Source of the DNA: Methylocystis rosea
GTDB lineage: Bacteria; Pseudomonadota; Alphaproteobacteria; Rhizobiales; Beijerinckiaceae
Length of the DNA stretch: 64,000 bases
Assembly: GCF_003855495.1 (NCBI RefSeq)
Contig: NZ_CP034086.1
Span: forward strand, 3,571,501-3,635,500
Reading direction: 5' to 3'
The notes beneath the pieces were generated by a model. It saw only the letters and a program-made list of their open reading frames with translations, searched no databases and had not been told where the DNA came from. How positions within the stretch are numbered: the stretch's first letter is position 1; each line of letters starts with the position of its first letter. Position numbers and translations under genes: made by a program. Below, one piece after another: positions 54,359 through 63,618 of the stretch.

Positions 54359-54642
54359 TGGAGAACTTGCCTCTTCAAAATGGCGGCTCGGTCGTGGGCT
54401 TTCGCGTTCCCGTCCATCGCGCCCTGACCGAGCCGATCCTGCTCGGCGGCGCGCCCCGGGCCATCGCCATCCTCAACGGTACGCTCGCTGCGGCGCTCGG
54501 TCTTGGTCTGCGGCTCTGGATCGCCGGGCTCGCCTTCTGGGTCGTGGCGCAATTTGCCGCCGTCTGGGCGGCGAAGCGCGATCCCGACTTCGCCGAAGTC
54601 GTGCGCCGGCATCTGCGCTACCCCGCACATCTTGGCGCTTGA
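54358..54642 (+). CDS. trbD: TrbD (VirB3-like) transfer protein
   Basis: This is a small 94-residue inner-membrane protein with PVHRALTEPILLGGAPR, the TrbD/VirB3 opening, and a double hydrophobic segment (about 36-70). It supports pilus assembly together with TrbE. It follows trbC with a one-base overlap and precedes trbE by 12 bases. Confidence 0.94.
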   Translation: MENLPLQNGGSVVGFRVPVHRALTEPILLGGAPRAIAILNGTLAAALGLGLRLWIAGLAFWVVAQFAAVWAAKRDPDFAEVVRRHLRYPAHLGA

Positions 54643-54654
54643 GGAGAGGCGTTG

Positions 54655-57090
54655 ATGCTGAACCTCGCCGAATATCGCAAGAAGCCGCAAAGCCTCGCCG
54701 ACTTCCTGCCATGGGCGGCGCTGGTCGCGCCCGGCGTCGTGTTGAACAAGGACGGCTCTTTCCAGCGGACCGCGCGGCTTCGCGGGCCGGACTTGGACAG
54801 CGCAACGCCGGCCGAACTTGTCGGCGCGACGGCCCGCTTGAACAATGCGCTGCGGCGTCTTGGCTCCGGATGGGCGATCTTTGTCGAGGCGCAGCGCAAT
54901 CCAGCGCAGCATTATCCCGTAAGCCGCTTTCCAGATCCCGTCTCGGCGCTGGTCGACGAAGAGCGCAGGGCGCAGTTCGAAGAGGAAGGCGCGCATTTCG
55001 AGAGCTGCTATTTTCTGACCCTCGTCTATTTGCCGCCGGAAGACGACGCGGCCGGCGCCGAGAGCTGGCTCTATGAGGGACGCGCCTCTGGCGACTCGCC
55101 ACGCGCGATGCTTGCCGGCTTTATCGATCGTACCGATCGCCAGATGCAGCTGATCGAAGGCTTCGCGCCAGAAGCCGAATGGCTCTCCGACGCCGAGACT
55201 CTGACCTATCTCCATTCCTGCGTCTCGACCAAGCGCCACAATGTGCACGTTCCCGAGACGCCGATGCATCTCGACGCGATCCTCGTCGACGAACCGTTGA
55301 CCGGCGGCCTCGAGCCGCGTTTGGGGAGCGCGCATCTGCGCACCCTCACCATCATGGGCTTTCCCTCCGCGACCTATCCGGGCGTCCTCGACGAACTCAA
55401 TCGGCTCGCCTTTCCCTATCGCTGGTCGACGCGGGCGCTCACTCTCGACAAGAGCGACGCCACGAAAGTCCTCACCCGCATCCGCCGACAATGGTTCGCC
55501 AAGCGCAAATCGATCTTCGCCATCCTCAAGGAGGTGATGACCAATGAAGCCTCGGCGCTGGTCGACACCGACGCCCATAACAAGGCGTTAGACGCCGACG
55601 CCGCGCTGCAGGATCTCGGCTCCGATCTCATCGGCGAAGCCTATGTGACGGCGACGCTGACCGTCTGGGACCATGACCCGCGCCTCGCCGACGAAAAGCT
55701 GCGCCTCGCCGAGAAGGTGATTCAGGGCCGAGATTTCACCTGCATGGCCGAGACGGTGAACGCCATCGAGGCCTGGCTTGGCTCGCTTCCCGGACATGTC
55801 TACGCCAATGTCCGTCAACCGCCGGTCTCGACGCTGAACCTCGCCCATATGATCCCGCTCTCGGCGGTCTGGGCCGGGCCGCTGCAGGATGCGCATCTTC
55901 ACGCGCCGCCGCTGTTCTTCGCGCGAACGGAAGGATCGACGCCGTTTCGCTTCTCGCTGCATGTCGGCGATGTCGGCCATACGCTGATCGTCGGACCGAC
56001 CGGCGCCGGCAAGAGCGTGCTGCTGTCGCTAATGGCGCTGCAGTTTCGGCGCTACCAAGATTCTCAGATTTTCATCTTCGATTTCGGGGGATCGGCGCGG
56101 GCCGCGACGCTCGCCATGGGCGGCGACTGGAACGATCTCGGCGGCTCGCTCAATGACGACGCCATCGATCCGGTCTCCCTGCAGCCGCTGGCGCGCATAG
56201 ATGAAGTCGCCGAGCGCGCCTGGGCGGCCGACTGGATCGCCGCCATTCTCGCCCGCGAAAATGTCAGCGTCACGCCCGAGGTCAAGGAACATCTTTGGAC
56301 GGCGCTTGGCTCCCTCGCGTCAGCGCCAGTTATTGAGCGCACCCTCACCGGCCTTTCGGTCCTTCTGCAATCGAATGCGCTTAAGCGGGCGCTGCAACCT
56401 TTTTGTCTTGGCGGGCCGCATGGACGGCTTCTCGATGCGGAGGCCGAAGTTCTGGGCGCTGGCGACATCCAAACCTTCGAGACCGAAGGCCTGATTGGCT
56501 CATCGGCCGCGCCCGCCGTTCTCGCCTATCTCTTTCATCGTATCGAAGGCCAACTCGACGGGTCGCCAAGCCTCATCATTATCGACGAAGGCTGGCTCGC
56601 CCTCGACGACAAGGGCTTTGCCAGCCAGTTGCGCGAATGGCTGAAAACCCTACGCAAGAAGAACGCTTCCGTCGTCTTCGCCACACAGTCGCTCGCCGAT
56701 ATCGAAACGAGCCCCATTGCGCCGGCGATCGTCGAGAGCTGCCCGACGCGCTTGTTCCTGCCGAATGAACGCGCCTTCGAGCCGCAGATCGCCGCCATCT
56801 ATCGCCGCTTCGGCTTGAACGACCGCCAGATCGAGATCATCGCGCGGGCGACGCCAAAGCGCGACTACTACTGCCAATCGCGGCGGGGCAATCGATTGTT
56901 CGAACTGGGTCTCGGTCCCCTGGCGCTGGCGCTCTGCGCGGCGTCCTCAAAGACAGATCAAAAACTCATCTCCGGGCTCCTTGCCGAATATGGCCGTGAC
57001 GGTTTTGCGCGCGCCTGGTTCGTCGCCCGCGGCCTCGTCTGGGCGGCCGATCTTCTCACCCAACAAAACGAACTGGAGGCCGCGTCATGA
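54655..57090 (+). CDS. trbE: TrbE ATPase (VirB4-like)
   Basis: This 811-residue VirB4/CagE ATPase energises the type IV secretion apparatus. The N-terminal domain starts with MLNLAEYRKKPQSLADFLPW; the ATPase has Walker A GPTGAGKSVLLSLMAL, a Walker B region in LIIIDEGWLAL, and TQSLADIETS. The ATG at 54655 lies eight bases after GAGGAG. A 623-codon minus-strand open frame across this gene is only a composition shadow. It overlaps trbJ by four bases. Confidence 0.95.
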   Translation: MLNLAEYRKKPQSLADFLPWAALVAPGVVLNKDGSFQRTARLRGPDLDSATPAELVGATARLNNALRRLGSGWAIFVEAQRNPAQHYPVSRFPDPVSALVDEERRAQFEEEGAHFESCYFLTLVYLPPEDDAAGAESWLYEGRASGDSPRAMLAGFIDRTDRQMQLIEGFAPEAEWLSDAETLTYLHSCVSTKRHNVHVPETPMHLDAILVDEPLTGGLEPRLGSAHLRTLTIMGFPSATYPGVLDELNRLAFPYRWSTRALTLDKSDATKVLTRIRRQWFAKRKSIFAILKEVMTNEASALVDTDAHNKALDADAALQDLGSDLIGEAYVTATLTVWDHDPRLADEKLRLAEKVIQGRDFTCMAETVNAIEAWLGSLPGHVYANVRQPPVSTLNLAHMIPLSAVWAGPLQDAHLHAPPLFFARTEGSTPFRFSLHVGDVGHTLIVGPTGAGKSVLLSLMALQFRRYQDSQIFIFDFGGSARAATLAMGGDWNDLGGSLNDDAIDPVSLQPLARIDEVAERAWAADWIAAILARENVSVTPEVKEHLWTALGSLASAPVIERTLTGLSVLLQSNALKRALQPFCLGGPHGRLLDAEAEVLGAGDIQTFETEGLIGSSAAPAVLAYLFHRIEGQLDGSPSLIIIDEGWLALDDKGFASQLREWLKTLRKKNASVVFATQSLADIETSPIAPAIVESCPTRLFLPNERAFEPQIAAIYRRFGLNDRQIEIIARATPKRDYYCQSRRGNRLFELGLGPLALALCAASSKTDQKLISGLLAEYGRDGFARAWFVARGLVWAADLLTQQNELEAAS

Positions 57091-57830
57091 ATCGCAGTCG
57101 TTTACCTATCTCCGCAAGCCGCCTCGTGCTCGCTCTAGCGCTGTCCCTCGCGCCGCTTGGGGCGACGCGCGCGCAGTTCATGGTGTTCGACCCGAGCAAT
57201 TACGCCCAGAACGTGATGACGGCGGCGAATACGCTGCAGCAGATCAACAATCAGATCACCAGCCTCCAGAACGAGGCGACGATGATCATGAATCAGGCGC
57301 GCAACCTCGCCAATCTTCCCTATTCGTCGCTGCAGACGATCCAGCAATCGATCGCGCAGACGCAACAGCTTCTGCATCAGGCCCAGCGCATCGCCTATGA
57401 CGTCCAACAGATCGATCAGGCGTTCTCGACGCATTATGGCGCGGCGAATGCATCGATGAGCTCGGCGTCGCTGATCGATGGCGCTCGGCAGCGCTGGCAG
57501 AACTCTCTCGCGGGATTCCAGGACGCGCTGCGCGTTCAGGCCGGCATCGTGCAGGGCGTCGAGACCGCCCGCTCGGAAGCAAGCGCGCTGATCTCATCCA
57601 GCCAATCGGCCGTCGGCACCCTGCAGGCCTCCCAAGCCGGCAACCAGCTGCTCGCCCTGCAAAGCAAGCAACTCGCCGATGTGACGGCGCTGCTCGCCTC
57701 GCACGGCCGCGCCCAGTCGCTGGAGATGGCGCGCAGCGCGCAAGCGCAGGAACAGGCGCGCGAGCAAATGCGCCGCTTCATTGCCCCCGGCCAGGCCTAT
57801 CAGCCCGGCAATGTGTCCATGTTCCATTGA
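57087..57830 (+). CDS. trbJ: TrbJ (VirB5-like) transfer protein
   Basis: This periplasmic component at the pilus tip is of VirB5 type. It has a signal peptide ending GATRAQ, the family start FMVFDPSNYAQNVMTAANTLQQINNQI, and a long Gln-rich coiled region. It is 247 residues long, in the usual position between trbE and trbK. Confidence 0.93.
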   Translation: MNRSRLPISASRLVLALALSLAPLGATRAQFMVFDPSNYAQNVMTAANTLQQINNQITSLQNEATMIMNQARNLANLPYSSLQTIQQSIAQTQQLLHQAQRIAYDVQQIDQAFSTHYGAANASMSSASLIDGARQRWQNSLAGFQDALRVQAGIVQGVETARSEASALISSSQSAVGTLQASQAGNQLLALQSKQLADVTALLASHGRAQSLEMARSAQAQEQAREQMRRFIAPGQAYQPGNVSMFH

Positions 57831-57845
57831 TTGAGGCGCGCCGAG

Positions 57846-58244
57846 ATGAAAATCGAAGATTGGATCGCTCCCGAAAATATTGGCCTCATCGCGCTCGGTG
57901 TCGTGATCGGCGCCATCGCTCTTGTCGGCGTCGAGGCGGCCTGCGACGCCGACGTGGCGGCGAGAGCGCAATCGTCGTCGAATTTGCTCACGGGCGCGCC
58001 AGTCGGAGCGCCTCGGATCGACGAAGAGATGCTACGCTGCGCGACGCTCCCGATTGAACAGGCGGACGATCCCAAATGCCGCGCTCTTTGGGCCGAGCAG
58101 CGGCGGAAATTCGTCGCGCCGCCGCCCGAGCCCGCCGACGACGCGGCAAAGCCGCTCGACATGTTCCCCTCGGCGCCGCGCGCGCTCGAAAAGCCCGCGC
58201 CGACGACTGCGCCCAAATCTTCGCTATCACCCAGGAGCGAATGA
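57846..58244 (+). CDS. trbK: TrbK-like entry-exclusion lipoprotein-type protein
   Basis: This small protein of 132 residues has one N-terminal helix (NIGLIALGVVIGAIALVGVEA) and a periplasmic part with CATLPIEQADDPKCRALWAEQRR and a Pro-rich end. The two Cys and ALWAEQRRKF mark the 'TrbK-alt' family proposed to block transfer into cells already carrying the element. The ATG at 57846 is chosen over an in-frame codon at 57831. Confidence 0.88.
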   Translation: MKIEDWIAPENIGLIALGVVIGAIALVGVEAACDADVAARAQSSSNLLTGAPVGAPRIDEEMLRCATLPIEQADDPKCRALWAEQRRKFVAPPPEPADDAAKPLDMFPSAPRALEKPAPTTAPKSSLSPRSE

Positions 58245-58248
58245 CGTC

Positions 58249-59502
58249 ATGGGCGGGACCAGCGTCATCGATCGCTTTCTGGAGGTCTTCACCTCCTATA
58301 TCGACTCCGGCTTCGGCCTCCTCGGGGGCGAAGCCGGCTTTCTGGCGTCGACGGTGGTCGTCATCGACATCGTGCTCGCCGCGCTGTTCTGGAGCCTGGC
58401 GCCGGACGAGGACATCATCGCCCGTCTCGTCAAGAAGACGCTGTTCGTCGGCGTCTTCGCCTATCTCATCGGCAATTGGAACAATCTCGCCCGCATCGTC
58501 TTCGAGAGCTTTTCCGGCCTTGGCCTCAAAGCCGCCGGAAGCGGCCTTGCCGCGGCGGATTTTCTGCGTCCCGGCCGCGTCGCACAGGTCGGGATCGACG
58601 CCGGCCGGCCGATCCTCGAAGTGATCTCCGGTCTGATGGGCTATGTCTCGTTTTTTGAGAACTTCATCCAGATCGCCGTCCTGCTCTTCGCCTGGCTGAT
58701 CGTTCTGCTCAGCTTCTTCATCCTCGCCATCCAGCTCTTCGTCACGCTGATCGAGTTCAAGCTGACGACGCTCGCCGGCTTCGTGCTCATCCCCTTTGGT
58801 CTCTTCGGCAAGACGGCCTTCCTTGCCGAACGCGTCCTCGGCAATGTCGTCTCCTCGGGCGTCAAAGTGCTGGTGCTCGCCGTCATCATCGGCATCGGCT
58901 CGACGCTGTTCGCGCAATTCACGCAAGCGGGCGGCGGCGCCCAGCCGACGATCGACGACGCCATGACATTGGTGCTCGCGGCGCTGACGCTTCTCGGCCT
59001 CGGCGTCTTCGGTCCCGGCGTCGCCAATGGCATCGTCTCGGGCGGTCCGCAGCTTGGCGCCGGCGCTGTCGTTGGAACCGGCCTAATTGTCGCCGGCGGA
59101 GCCGCCGCCGGCTTTGGCGCGGCGCGATACGCAGGCGGCGCCATCGCTTCTCTTGGCGGCAATCGTGACACCGCCGCCGCGACGACGATTCCGCCCGGAA
59201 GCGGACCGGGATCGCCAAGCGCGCCGCCTTCCGGACCCGCTGGCGGGCCGGGAGGAGGAGCAGGCGCGGCGCGCGGGCAGTCCGCTGCTTCAACAATCGG
59301 CGCGGCGTCAGCTGCAAGCGGCAGCGTCGATCCTTCGGTAACGCCAAACGCCTCGCCGCTAACCAGCGGCGAGCCTGCCTGGGCCAAGCGCTTGAAGCGC
59401 GCGCAATCCGTCAGTCACGGCCTCTCTCTCGCTGCTCATTCCGTCCGCGCTGGCGACTCCCATGGCGCCGGCGCTTCCATCAACCTCTCAGAGGCGCGCT
59501 GA
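58249..59502 (+). CDS. trbL: TrbL (VirB6-like) transfer channel protein
   Basis: This polytopic inner-membrane protein of 417 residues begins MGGTSVIDRFLEVFTSYIDSGFGLL, the TrbL opening, with five or six hydrophobic helices up to about residue 300 and a Gly/Pro/Ser-rich tail. The open frame runs upstream through trbK to 57922; the ATG at 58249 fits the family and lies four bases after trbK. Stop and trbF start overlap by one base. Confidence 0.93.
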   Translation: MGGTSVIDRFLEVFTSYIDSGFGLLGGEAGFLASTVVVIDIVLAALFWSLAPDEDIIARLVKKTLFVGVFAYLIGNWNNLARIVFESFSGLGLKAAGSGLAAADFLRPGRVAQVGIDAGRPILEVISGLMGYVSFFENFIQIAVLLFAWLIVLLSFFILAIQLFVTLIEFKLTTLAGFVLIPFGLFGKTAFLAERVLGNVVSSGVKVLVLAVIIGIGSTLFAQFTQAGGGAQPTIDDAMTLVLAALTLLGLGVFGPGVANGIVSGGPQLGAGAVVGTGLIVAGGAAAGFGAARYAGGAIASLGGNRDTAAATTIPPGSGPGSPSAPPSGPAGGPGGGAGAARGQSAASTIGAASAASGSVDPSVTPNASPLTSGEPAWAKRLKRAQSVSHGLSLAAHSVRAGDSHGAGASINLSEAR

Positions 59503-60185
59503 TGTTTAAACGCTCTTCCATTCGCTACGGGCGAACGCCCGAACCCGAAACGCCTTACCAAAAAGCAGCGCAAGTCTGGGACGAGCGCATCGGCTCGGCG
59601 CGCGTCCAGGCGAAGAACTGGCGGCTGATCGCGCTCTGTAATCTCTTTCTCGCCGGCGGCCTCGCCATCGCGCTCGTCTGGCAGGGCGCGCGTGGCTCGA
59701 TCGTTCCCTGGGTGGTGCAGGTCGATAAGATCGGCGAAGCGCAGGCGATCGCGCCAGCCGTCGCCGACTACAAGCCGACCGATCCGCAGATCGCCTGGCA
59801 TCTCGCGCGCTTCGTCGAAAATGTGCGCGCCATCCCTTCCGACCCCATCATCGTTCGCCAGAACTGGCTGAAGGCCTATGATTTCGCCACCGACAAGGGC
59901 GCGCTGGCCCTAAACGATTACGCCCGCGCCAACGATCCCTTCGCCAGGATCGGACAAATCCAGATCGCCATTGAGGTCGCCAGCGTCATTCGCGCCTCGA
60001 ACGATTCCTTTCGCGTCGCCTGGACCGAGCGCCGCTACGAGAACGCCAGCCTTGCCGCGACCGAACGCTGGACCGCCATCCTCACCATCGTCGTTCAGCC
60101 GCCGCGTGACGCCGAGCGCCTCCGCAAAAATCCGCTGGGCGTTTTCATCCACGCCGTCAACTGGTCGAAGGAACTCGGACAATGA
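59502..60185 (+). CDS. trbF: TrbF (VirB8-like) transfer protein
   Basis: This bitopic inner-membrane protein of 227 residues has a cytoplasmic N terminus with TPYQKAAQVWDERIGSARVQ, one helix near 40-60 and a VirB8-fold periplasmic domain with FVENVRAIPSDPIIVRQNW and LKNPLGVFIHAVNWSKEL-like ending. It nucleates the inner part of the channel. It overlaps trbG by four bases. Confidence 0.94.
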   Translation: MFKRSSIRYGRTPEPETPYQKAAQVWDERIGSARVQAKNWRLIALCNLFLAGGLAIALVWQGARGSIVPWVVQVDKIGEAQAIAPAVADYKPTDPQIAWHLARFVENVRAIPSDPIIVRQNWLKAYDFATDKGALALNDYARANDPFARIGQIQIAIEVASVIRASNDSFRVAWTERRYENASLAATERWTAILTIVVQPPRDAERLRKNPLGVFIHAVNWSKELGQ

Positions 60186-61177
60186 CGCTGCTTTCTCTTC
60201 GTGCTTCGATCGTTCTGCTTCTCGGATCCACGGCGCTTGCCGGTTGCTCGACCTTTAAGCCGCCGGAGATCGCCTATGACGATCTTCCCGCTCCCGCCAC
60301 GTTGCAGAGCGAGCCGCCGAACCTGGTCAAAATCGTCGAAGTCCCCAAACTCCTGCCGCTGCCCGGCCAGCTCAAAATCTTGCCGCGCGGCAAGGACGAA
60401 CCTGATGAGCCGAGCGATCCGAAGATACGAGTCGAACAGGCCAACGCCGCCGCGCGGATACAACCGCGTCGCGCCGGTTATATCAACGCGGTCCAAGTCT
60501 ATCCGTTTTCGGACGGCGCGCTCTATCAGGTCTACGCTGCCCCCGGGGAGATCACCGACATCGCCCTGCAGGATGGCGAGCAGCTTGTCGGCTCTGGTCC
60601 CGTCGCCGCTGGCGACACGGTGCGCTGGATCATCGGCGATACGGAAAGCGGCGCGGGGAATACGCGAAAAACCCACATCATGGTCAAGCCGACGCGCGCC
60701 GATCTGATGACCAATCTCGTCATCAATACCGACCGGCGCACCTATCATCTCGAACTGCGCTCGACCGAGAAAACCTATATGGCCTCCGTATCCTGGCAGT
60801 ATCCGCAGGACGAACTCATCGCGCTGCGCCGTCAGAATGTCGCCGCGGAAGCCGCCGCGCCGGTTGACGTCGGTCTCGATCTTTCAAAACTCAATTTCCG
60901 CTACGCGATCGAGGGCGACGCCGCGCCGTGGCGACCGCTGCGCGCATTCGATGATGGTCGTAAAGTCTATATCGAATTTCCACGCGGGATCTCCCAAGGC
61001 GAGATGCCGCCGCTCTTTATCATCGGCGCCGCCGGCGACAGCCAGCTCGTCAATTATCGCGTGCGCGGCAATCACATGATCATTGACCGTCTCTTCGCCG
61101 CCGCCGAGCTGCGCTTTGGCGCCGACTCGCAGAAAGTCGTCCGCGTCGTGCGCAGCGATGGGAGGCCGGCGATATGA
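60182..61177 (+). CDS. trbG: TrbG (VirB9-like) transfer protein
   Basis: This outer-membrane core-complex protein has a lipoprotein signal peptide (GSTALAGC), a VirB9 domain with VYPFSDGALYQVYAAPGEIT, MVKPTRADLMTNLVINTDRRTY and VSWQYPQDEL, and a C-terminal beta part (FDDGRKVYIEFP, NYRVRGNHMIIDRLF). It has 331 residues. It is coupled to trbF and trbI by four-base overlaps. Confidence 0.95.
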   Translation: MTLLSLRASIVLLLGSTALAGCSTFKPPEIAYDDLPAPATLQSEPPNLVKIVEVPKLLPLPGQLKILPRGKDEPDEPSDPKIRVEQANAAARIQPRRAGYINAVQVYPFSDGALYQVYAAPGEITDIALQDGEQLVGSGPVAAGDTVRWIIGDTESGAGNTRKTHIMVKPTRADLMTNLVINTDRRTYHLELRSTEKTYMASVSWQYPQDELIALRRQNVAAEAAAPVDVGLDLSKLNFRYAIEGDAAPWRPLRAFDDGRKVYIEFPRGISQGEMPPLFIIGAAGDSQLVNYRVRGNHMIIDRLFAAAELRFGADSQKVVRVVRSDGRPAI

Positions 61178-62394
61178 GCAGGCCGGAGAACGAGAAGAGG
61201 CTCGCTGAGGAACTGCGGCTTCGTCCCGAACGCCCGCCCGTAACGCGTCTCTCCCGACGCGTGCTGATCGCGCTCTCGGGCGTCTCCGCCGCCGCCATTC
61301 TGGGGCTGACCGTCTTCGCCCTGCAGCAGCGCGGCCGTTCCGGTTCCGCGCAGGAACTTTACAACACCGAGGTGAATACGACGGCCGATGGTCTCGCGAA
61401 CTTGCCACGCGATTATTCGGCTTTACCAAAGGACGTTCCAAAGCTTGGACCGCCGCTCCCGGGCGATCTTGGCCGGCCGATCCTCGCCGCGCAGGGGCAA
61501 TTGCCTTCATCAAATGGCGTTGACCCCGAACAACAACGCATCGGCCAGGAACGCGAGGCGGCGCGCACCGCGAAGCTCTTCGCGTCGACGAATGTGCATG
61601 AGCATCCGGCTGCGGCCCCTCTAGCGCCAGCATCGGCAGTATTGGGGAATTCCTCCACGTCGCCGAACATCGGCTTCGGCGAGGCGCTGCCGATCGATCC
61701 GAACGCGATCCAGAACATGCAGGATCGCAAACTCGCCTTCGTCAATGCGGCCGTCGTTCGCCGCACGGTGAGTTCCGACCGTCTGGCGCAGCCCGCTTCT
61801 CGTTACGTGTTGCAGGCCGGCGCCGTCATTCCAGCGGCGCTCGTCACCGGCATCCGTTCCGATCTTCCTGGCCAGATCACCGCGCAAGTCACCGAGAACG
61901 TCTATGACAGCCCGACCGGGCGCTATCTCCTCATCCCACAGGGCGCGAAGCTGATCGGCGTCTATGACTCGCAAATCTCCTTCGGCCAGTCCCGTGTGTT
62001 GCTGGTTTGGAATCGCCTCATTCTCCCCGACGGCCAATCCATCGTCCTCGAGCGACAGCCCGGCGCTGACGCCGCTGGCTATTCGGGCCTCGAAGACGAA
62101 GTCGATCATCATTGGTTGCGACTGGCGGGGGCCGCCGCGCTGTCGACCATTCTCGGCGTCGGAACCCAGCTCGGAACAACCGGCGAGGAAAACGCGCTCA
62201 TCCAGGCGCTGCGCCGCGGCGGCGCGCAAAGCCTCAATCAGACCGGCCAGCAGATTGTCGGCCGCAATCTCAATATTCAGCCGACGCTGACCATTCAGCC
62301 CGGCTTTCCGGTGCGCGTCATCATCACGCGCGACCTTGTCCTTGCGCCCTATGGCGGCCGGCCGGCAATCCAGACGACCGGGTTTGATCCATGA
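61174..62394 (+). CDS. trbI: TrbI (VirB10-like) transfer protein
   Basis: This channel-spanning protein of 406 residues has a cytoplasmic N terminus, one helix (VLIALSGVSAAAILGLTVFAL), a Pro-rich periplasmic linker and a C-terminal beta-barrel/antenna domain with VLQAGAVIPAALVTGIRSDL, GRYLLIPQGAKLIGVYDSQ and FPVRVIITRDLVL. It forms the core complex with TrbG. It overlaps the DUF2274 gene by four bases. Confidence 0.95.
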   Translation: MSRPENEKRLAEELRLRPERPPVTRLSRRVLIALSGVSAAAILGLTVFALQQRGRSGSAQELYNTEVNTTADGLANLPRDYSALPKDVPKLGPPLPGDLGRPILAAQGQLPSSNGVDPEQQRIGQEREAARTAKLFASTNVHEHPAAAPLAPASAVLGNSSTSPNIGFGEALPIDPNAIQNMQDRKLAFVNAAVVRRTVSSDRLAQPASRYVLQAGAVIPAALVTGIRSDLPGQITAQVTENVYDSPTGRYLLIPQGAKLIGVYDSQISFGQSRVLLVWNRLILPDGQSIVLERQPGADAAGYSGLEDEVDHHWLRLAGAAALSTILGVGTQLGTTGEENALIQALRRGGAQSLNQTGQQIVGRNLNIQPTLTIQPGFPVRVIITRDLVLAPYGGRPAIQTTGFDP

Positions 62395-62675
62395 CGAAAC
62401 TAAAGCTTTCCGCCGTCCAAGACGAGAAGCCCGTGAAACTCTTCGTCACCCTACCGGCGGCGCTGCATCGCGACCTTGTCGCCTATGCGGAAATCCTCGC
62501 GCATGAGTCAGGACAAAAGGTCGAACCGGCCCAACTCATCGCGCCCATGCTGGAGCGATTTATCGCCAGCGATCGAGGGTTCCGCAAGGCGCGTGGGGTG
62601 GATCGCAATCCAAACCCGAAACCTTCTACAACTTCGGTGAAGAGCGTTCCTGCAACATTGAGCGCGCAAGACTGA
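62391..62675 (+). CDS. DUF2274 family protein
   Basis: This 94-residue protein with KLFVTLPAALHRDLVAYAEILAH and FIASDRGFRKAR ends the trb operon in many rhizobial elements. It may be a ribbon-helix-helix-type regulator, but no function is established. Its last 50 bases overlap the end of the convergent LysR gene. Confidence 0.9.
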   Translation: MTKLKLSAVQDEKPVKLFVTLPAALHRDLVAYAEILAHESGQKVEPAQLIAPMLERFIASDRGFRKARGVDRNPNPKPSTTSVKSVPATLSAQD

Positions 62676-63609
62676 GAAAGCGCCGCATCGCCGGATTGTC
62701 GTTGCCCGGCAGCCAGACGGCGCAAAAGGAGAGATGGCCATCGTCGCGCGGGAGCCGTCGAAAAGCGACGCCTGGATAGCAAATCGAAACATTTGAATCG
62801 TTCACAAGGCCGAGGCCAAATCCCAGCACTACGAGTTTCATCACGGCGTCTTGTGAAATGTCATGGGTTTCGAGCGACATTCGGCCACCGAACCCCGCAA
62901 TGTGATCGGCTGCAATTCTGTCGAGCCCCGCGTCAATCGCCTCGCGGCCCAGAATGAAATGCTCGTCCTTCAGCAAGTCCCAATCGACGATGTCGCAACC
63001 GGTGAGTGGATGTTGGTCAGACAAGGCGACGCAGACGCCGGCAGTCCAATATCTTTCGATATCGCAGCCGGGCGCTGGAGTTCCATCGACCAGAAAAGCG
63101 ACGTCGAGAAGACGCTCCATAATTCGCGCGATCTGATCCGGAGCCGGACCTTCGTAGAATTCCATTGCGACGGCGGGATGCGCCGCCCGATAATTGTACA
63201 GCAGCGCGCTCAGGCAACCATTGATAGTGGAAGGGAGAACTCCGATGCGGATCATGCCCTCCGCGCCGCGTCCTGCCGCCAAAGCGTTCGCCACCGCATG
63301 ATCGATTTCGGCGAACGCGGCTCGCGTCCGATCGAAGAAATGTTTGCCAGCGACCGTCAGTCGGACGCCGCTTAATTGTCGTTCGAACAGAGATACGCCC
63401 AGCTCATTTTCGAGCGCCTGAACGCGGCGGCTAACGGCGGATTGACGCACCCCAAGCGCCCGGGCGGCGTGACTGACGCTTGCATGGTCGGCGACGAGAA
63501 GCGCCTGCGAAATCGAGACGAAATCAATCGCTTTGTTCTTTCGTGTCGATCGTCCCGATGTTTCACTCGGTTGGCGGATCCGCCGTGGGGGATTCGAATG
63601 TCGAGCCAT
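62626..63609 (-). CDS. LysR-family transcriptional regulator
   Basis: This 327-residue regulator has an N-terminal winged HTH (SISQALLVADHASVSHAARALGVRQSAVSRRVQALENELG) and a periplasmic-binding-protein-like effector domain (GMIRIGVLPSTINGCLSALL). A basic extension of about 28 residues precedes the HTH. It runs against the trb operon and downstream of the receptor gene, which is read in the same direction. Its targets are unknown. Confidence 0.92.
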   Translation of the reverse strand: MARHSNPPRRIRQPSETSGRSTRKNKAIDFVSISQALLVADHASVSHAARALGVRQSAVSRRVQALENELGVSLFERQLSGVRLTVAGKHFFDRTRAAFAEIDHAVANALAAGRGAEGMIRIGVLPSTINGCLSALLYNYRAAHPAVAMEFYEGPAPDQIARIMERLLDVAFLVDGTPAPGCDIERYWTAGVCVALSDQHPLTGCDIVDWDLLKDEHFILGREAIDAGLDRIAADHIAGFGGRMSLETHDISQDAVMKLVVLGFGLGLVNDSNVSICYPGVAFRRLPRDDGHLSFCAVWLPGNDNPAMRRFLSLARSMLQERSSPKL

Positions 63610-63618
63610 GGCGTGGCG

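Noticed and set aside
53707..55578. 623-codon open frame on the minus strand
   Set aside because: It runs antisense to trbB-trbE, whose products carry clear ATPase motifs. The frame is open only because of strong third-position GC bias.
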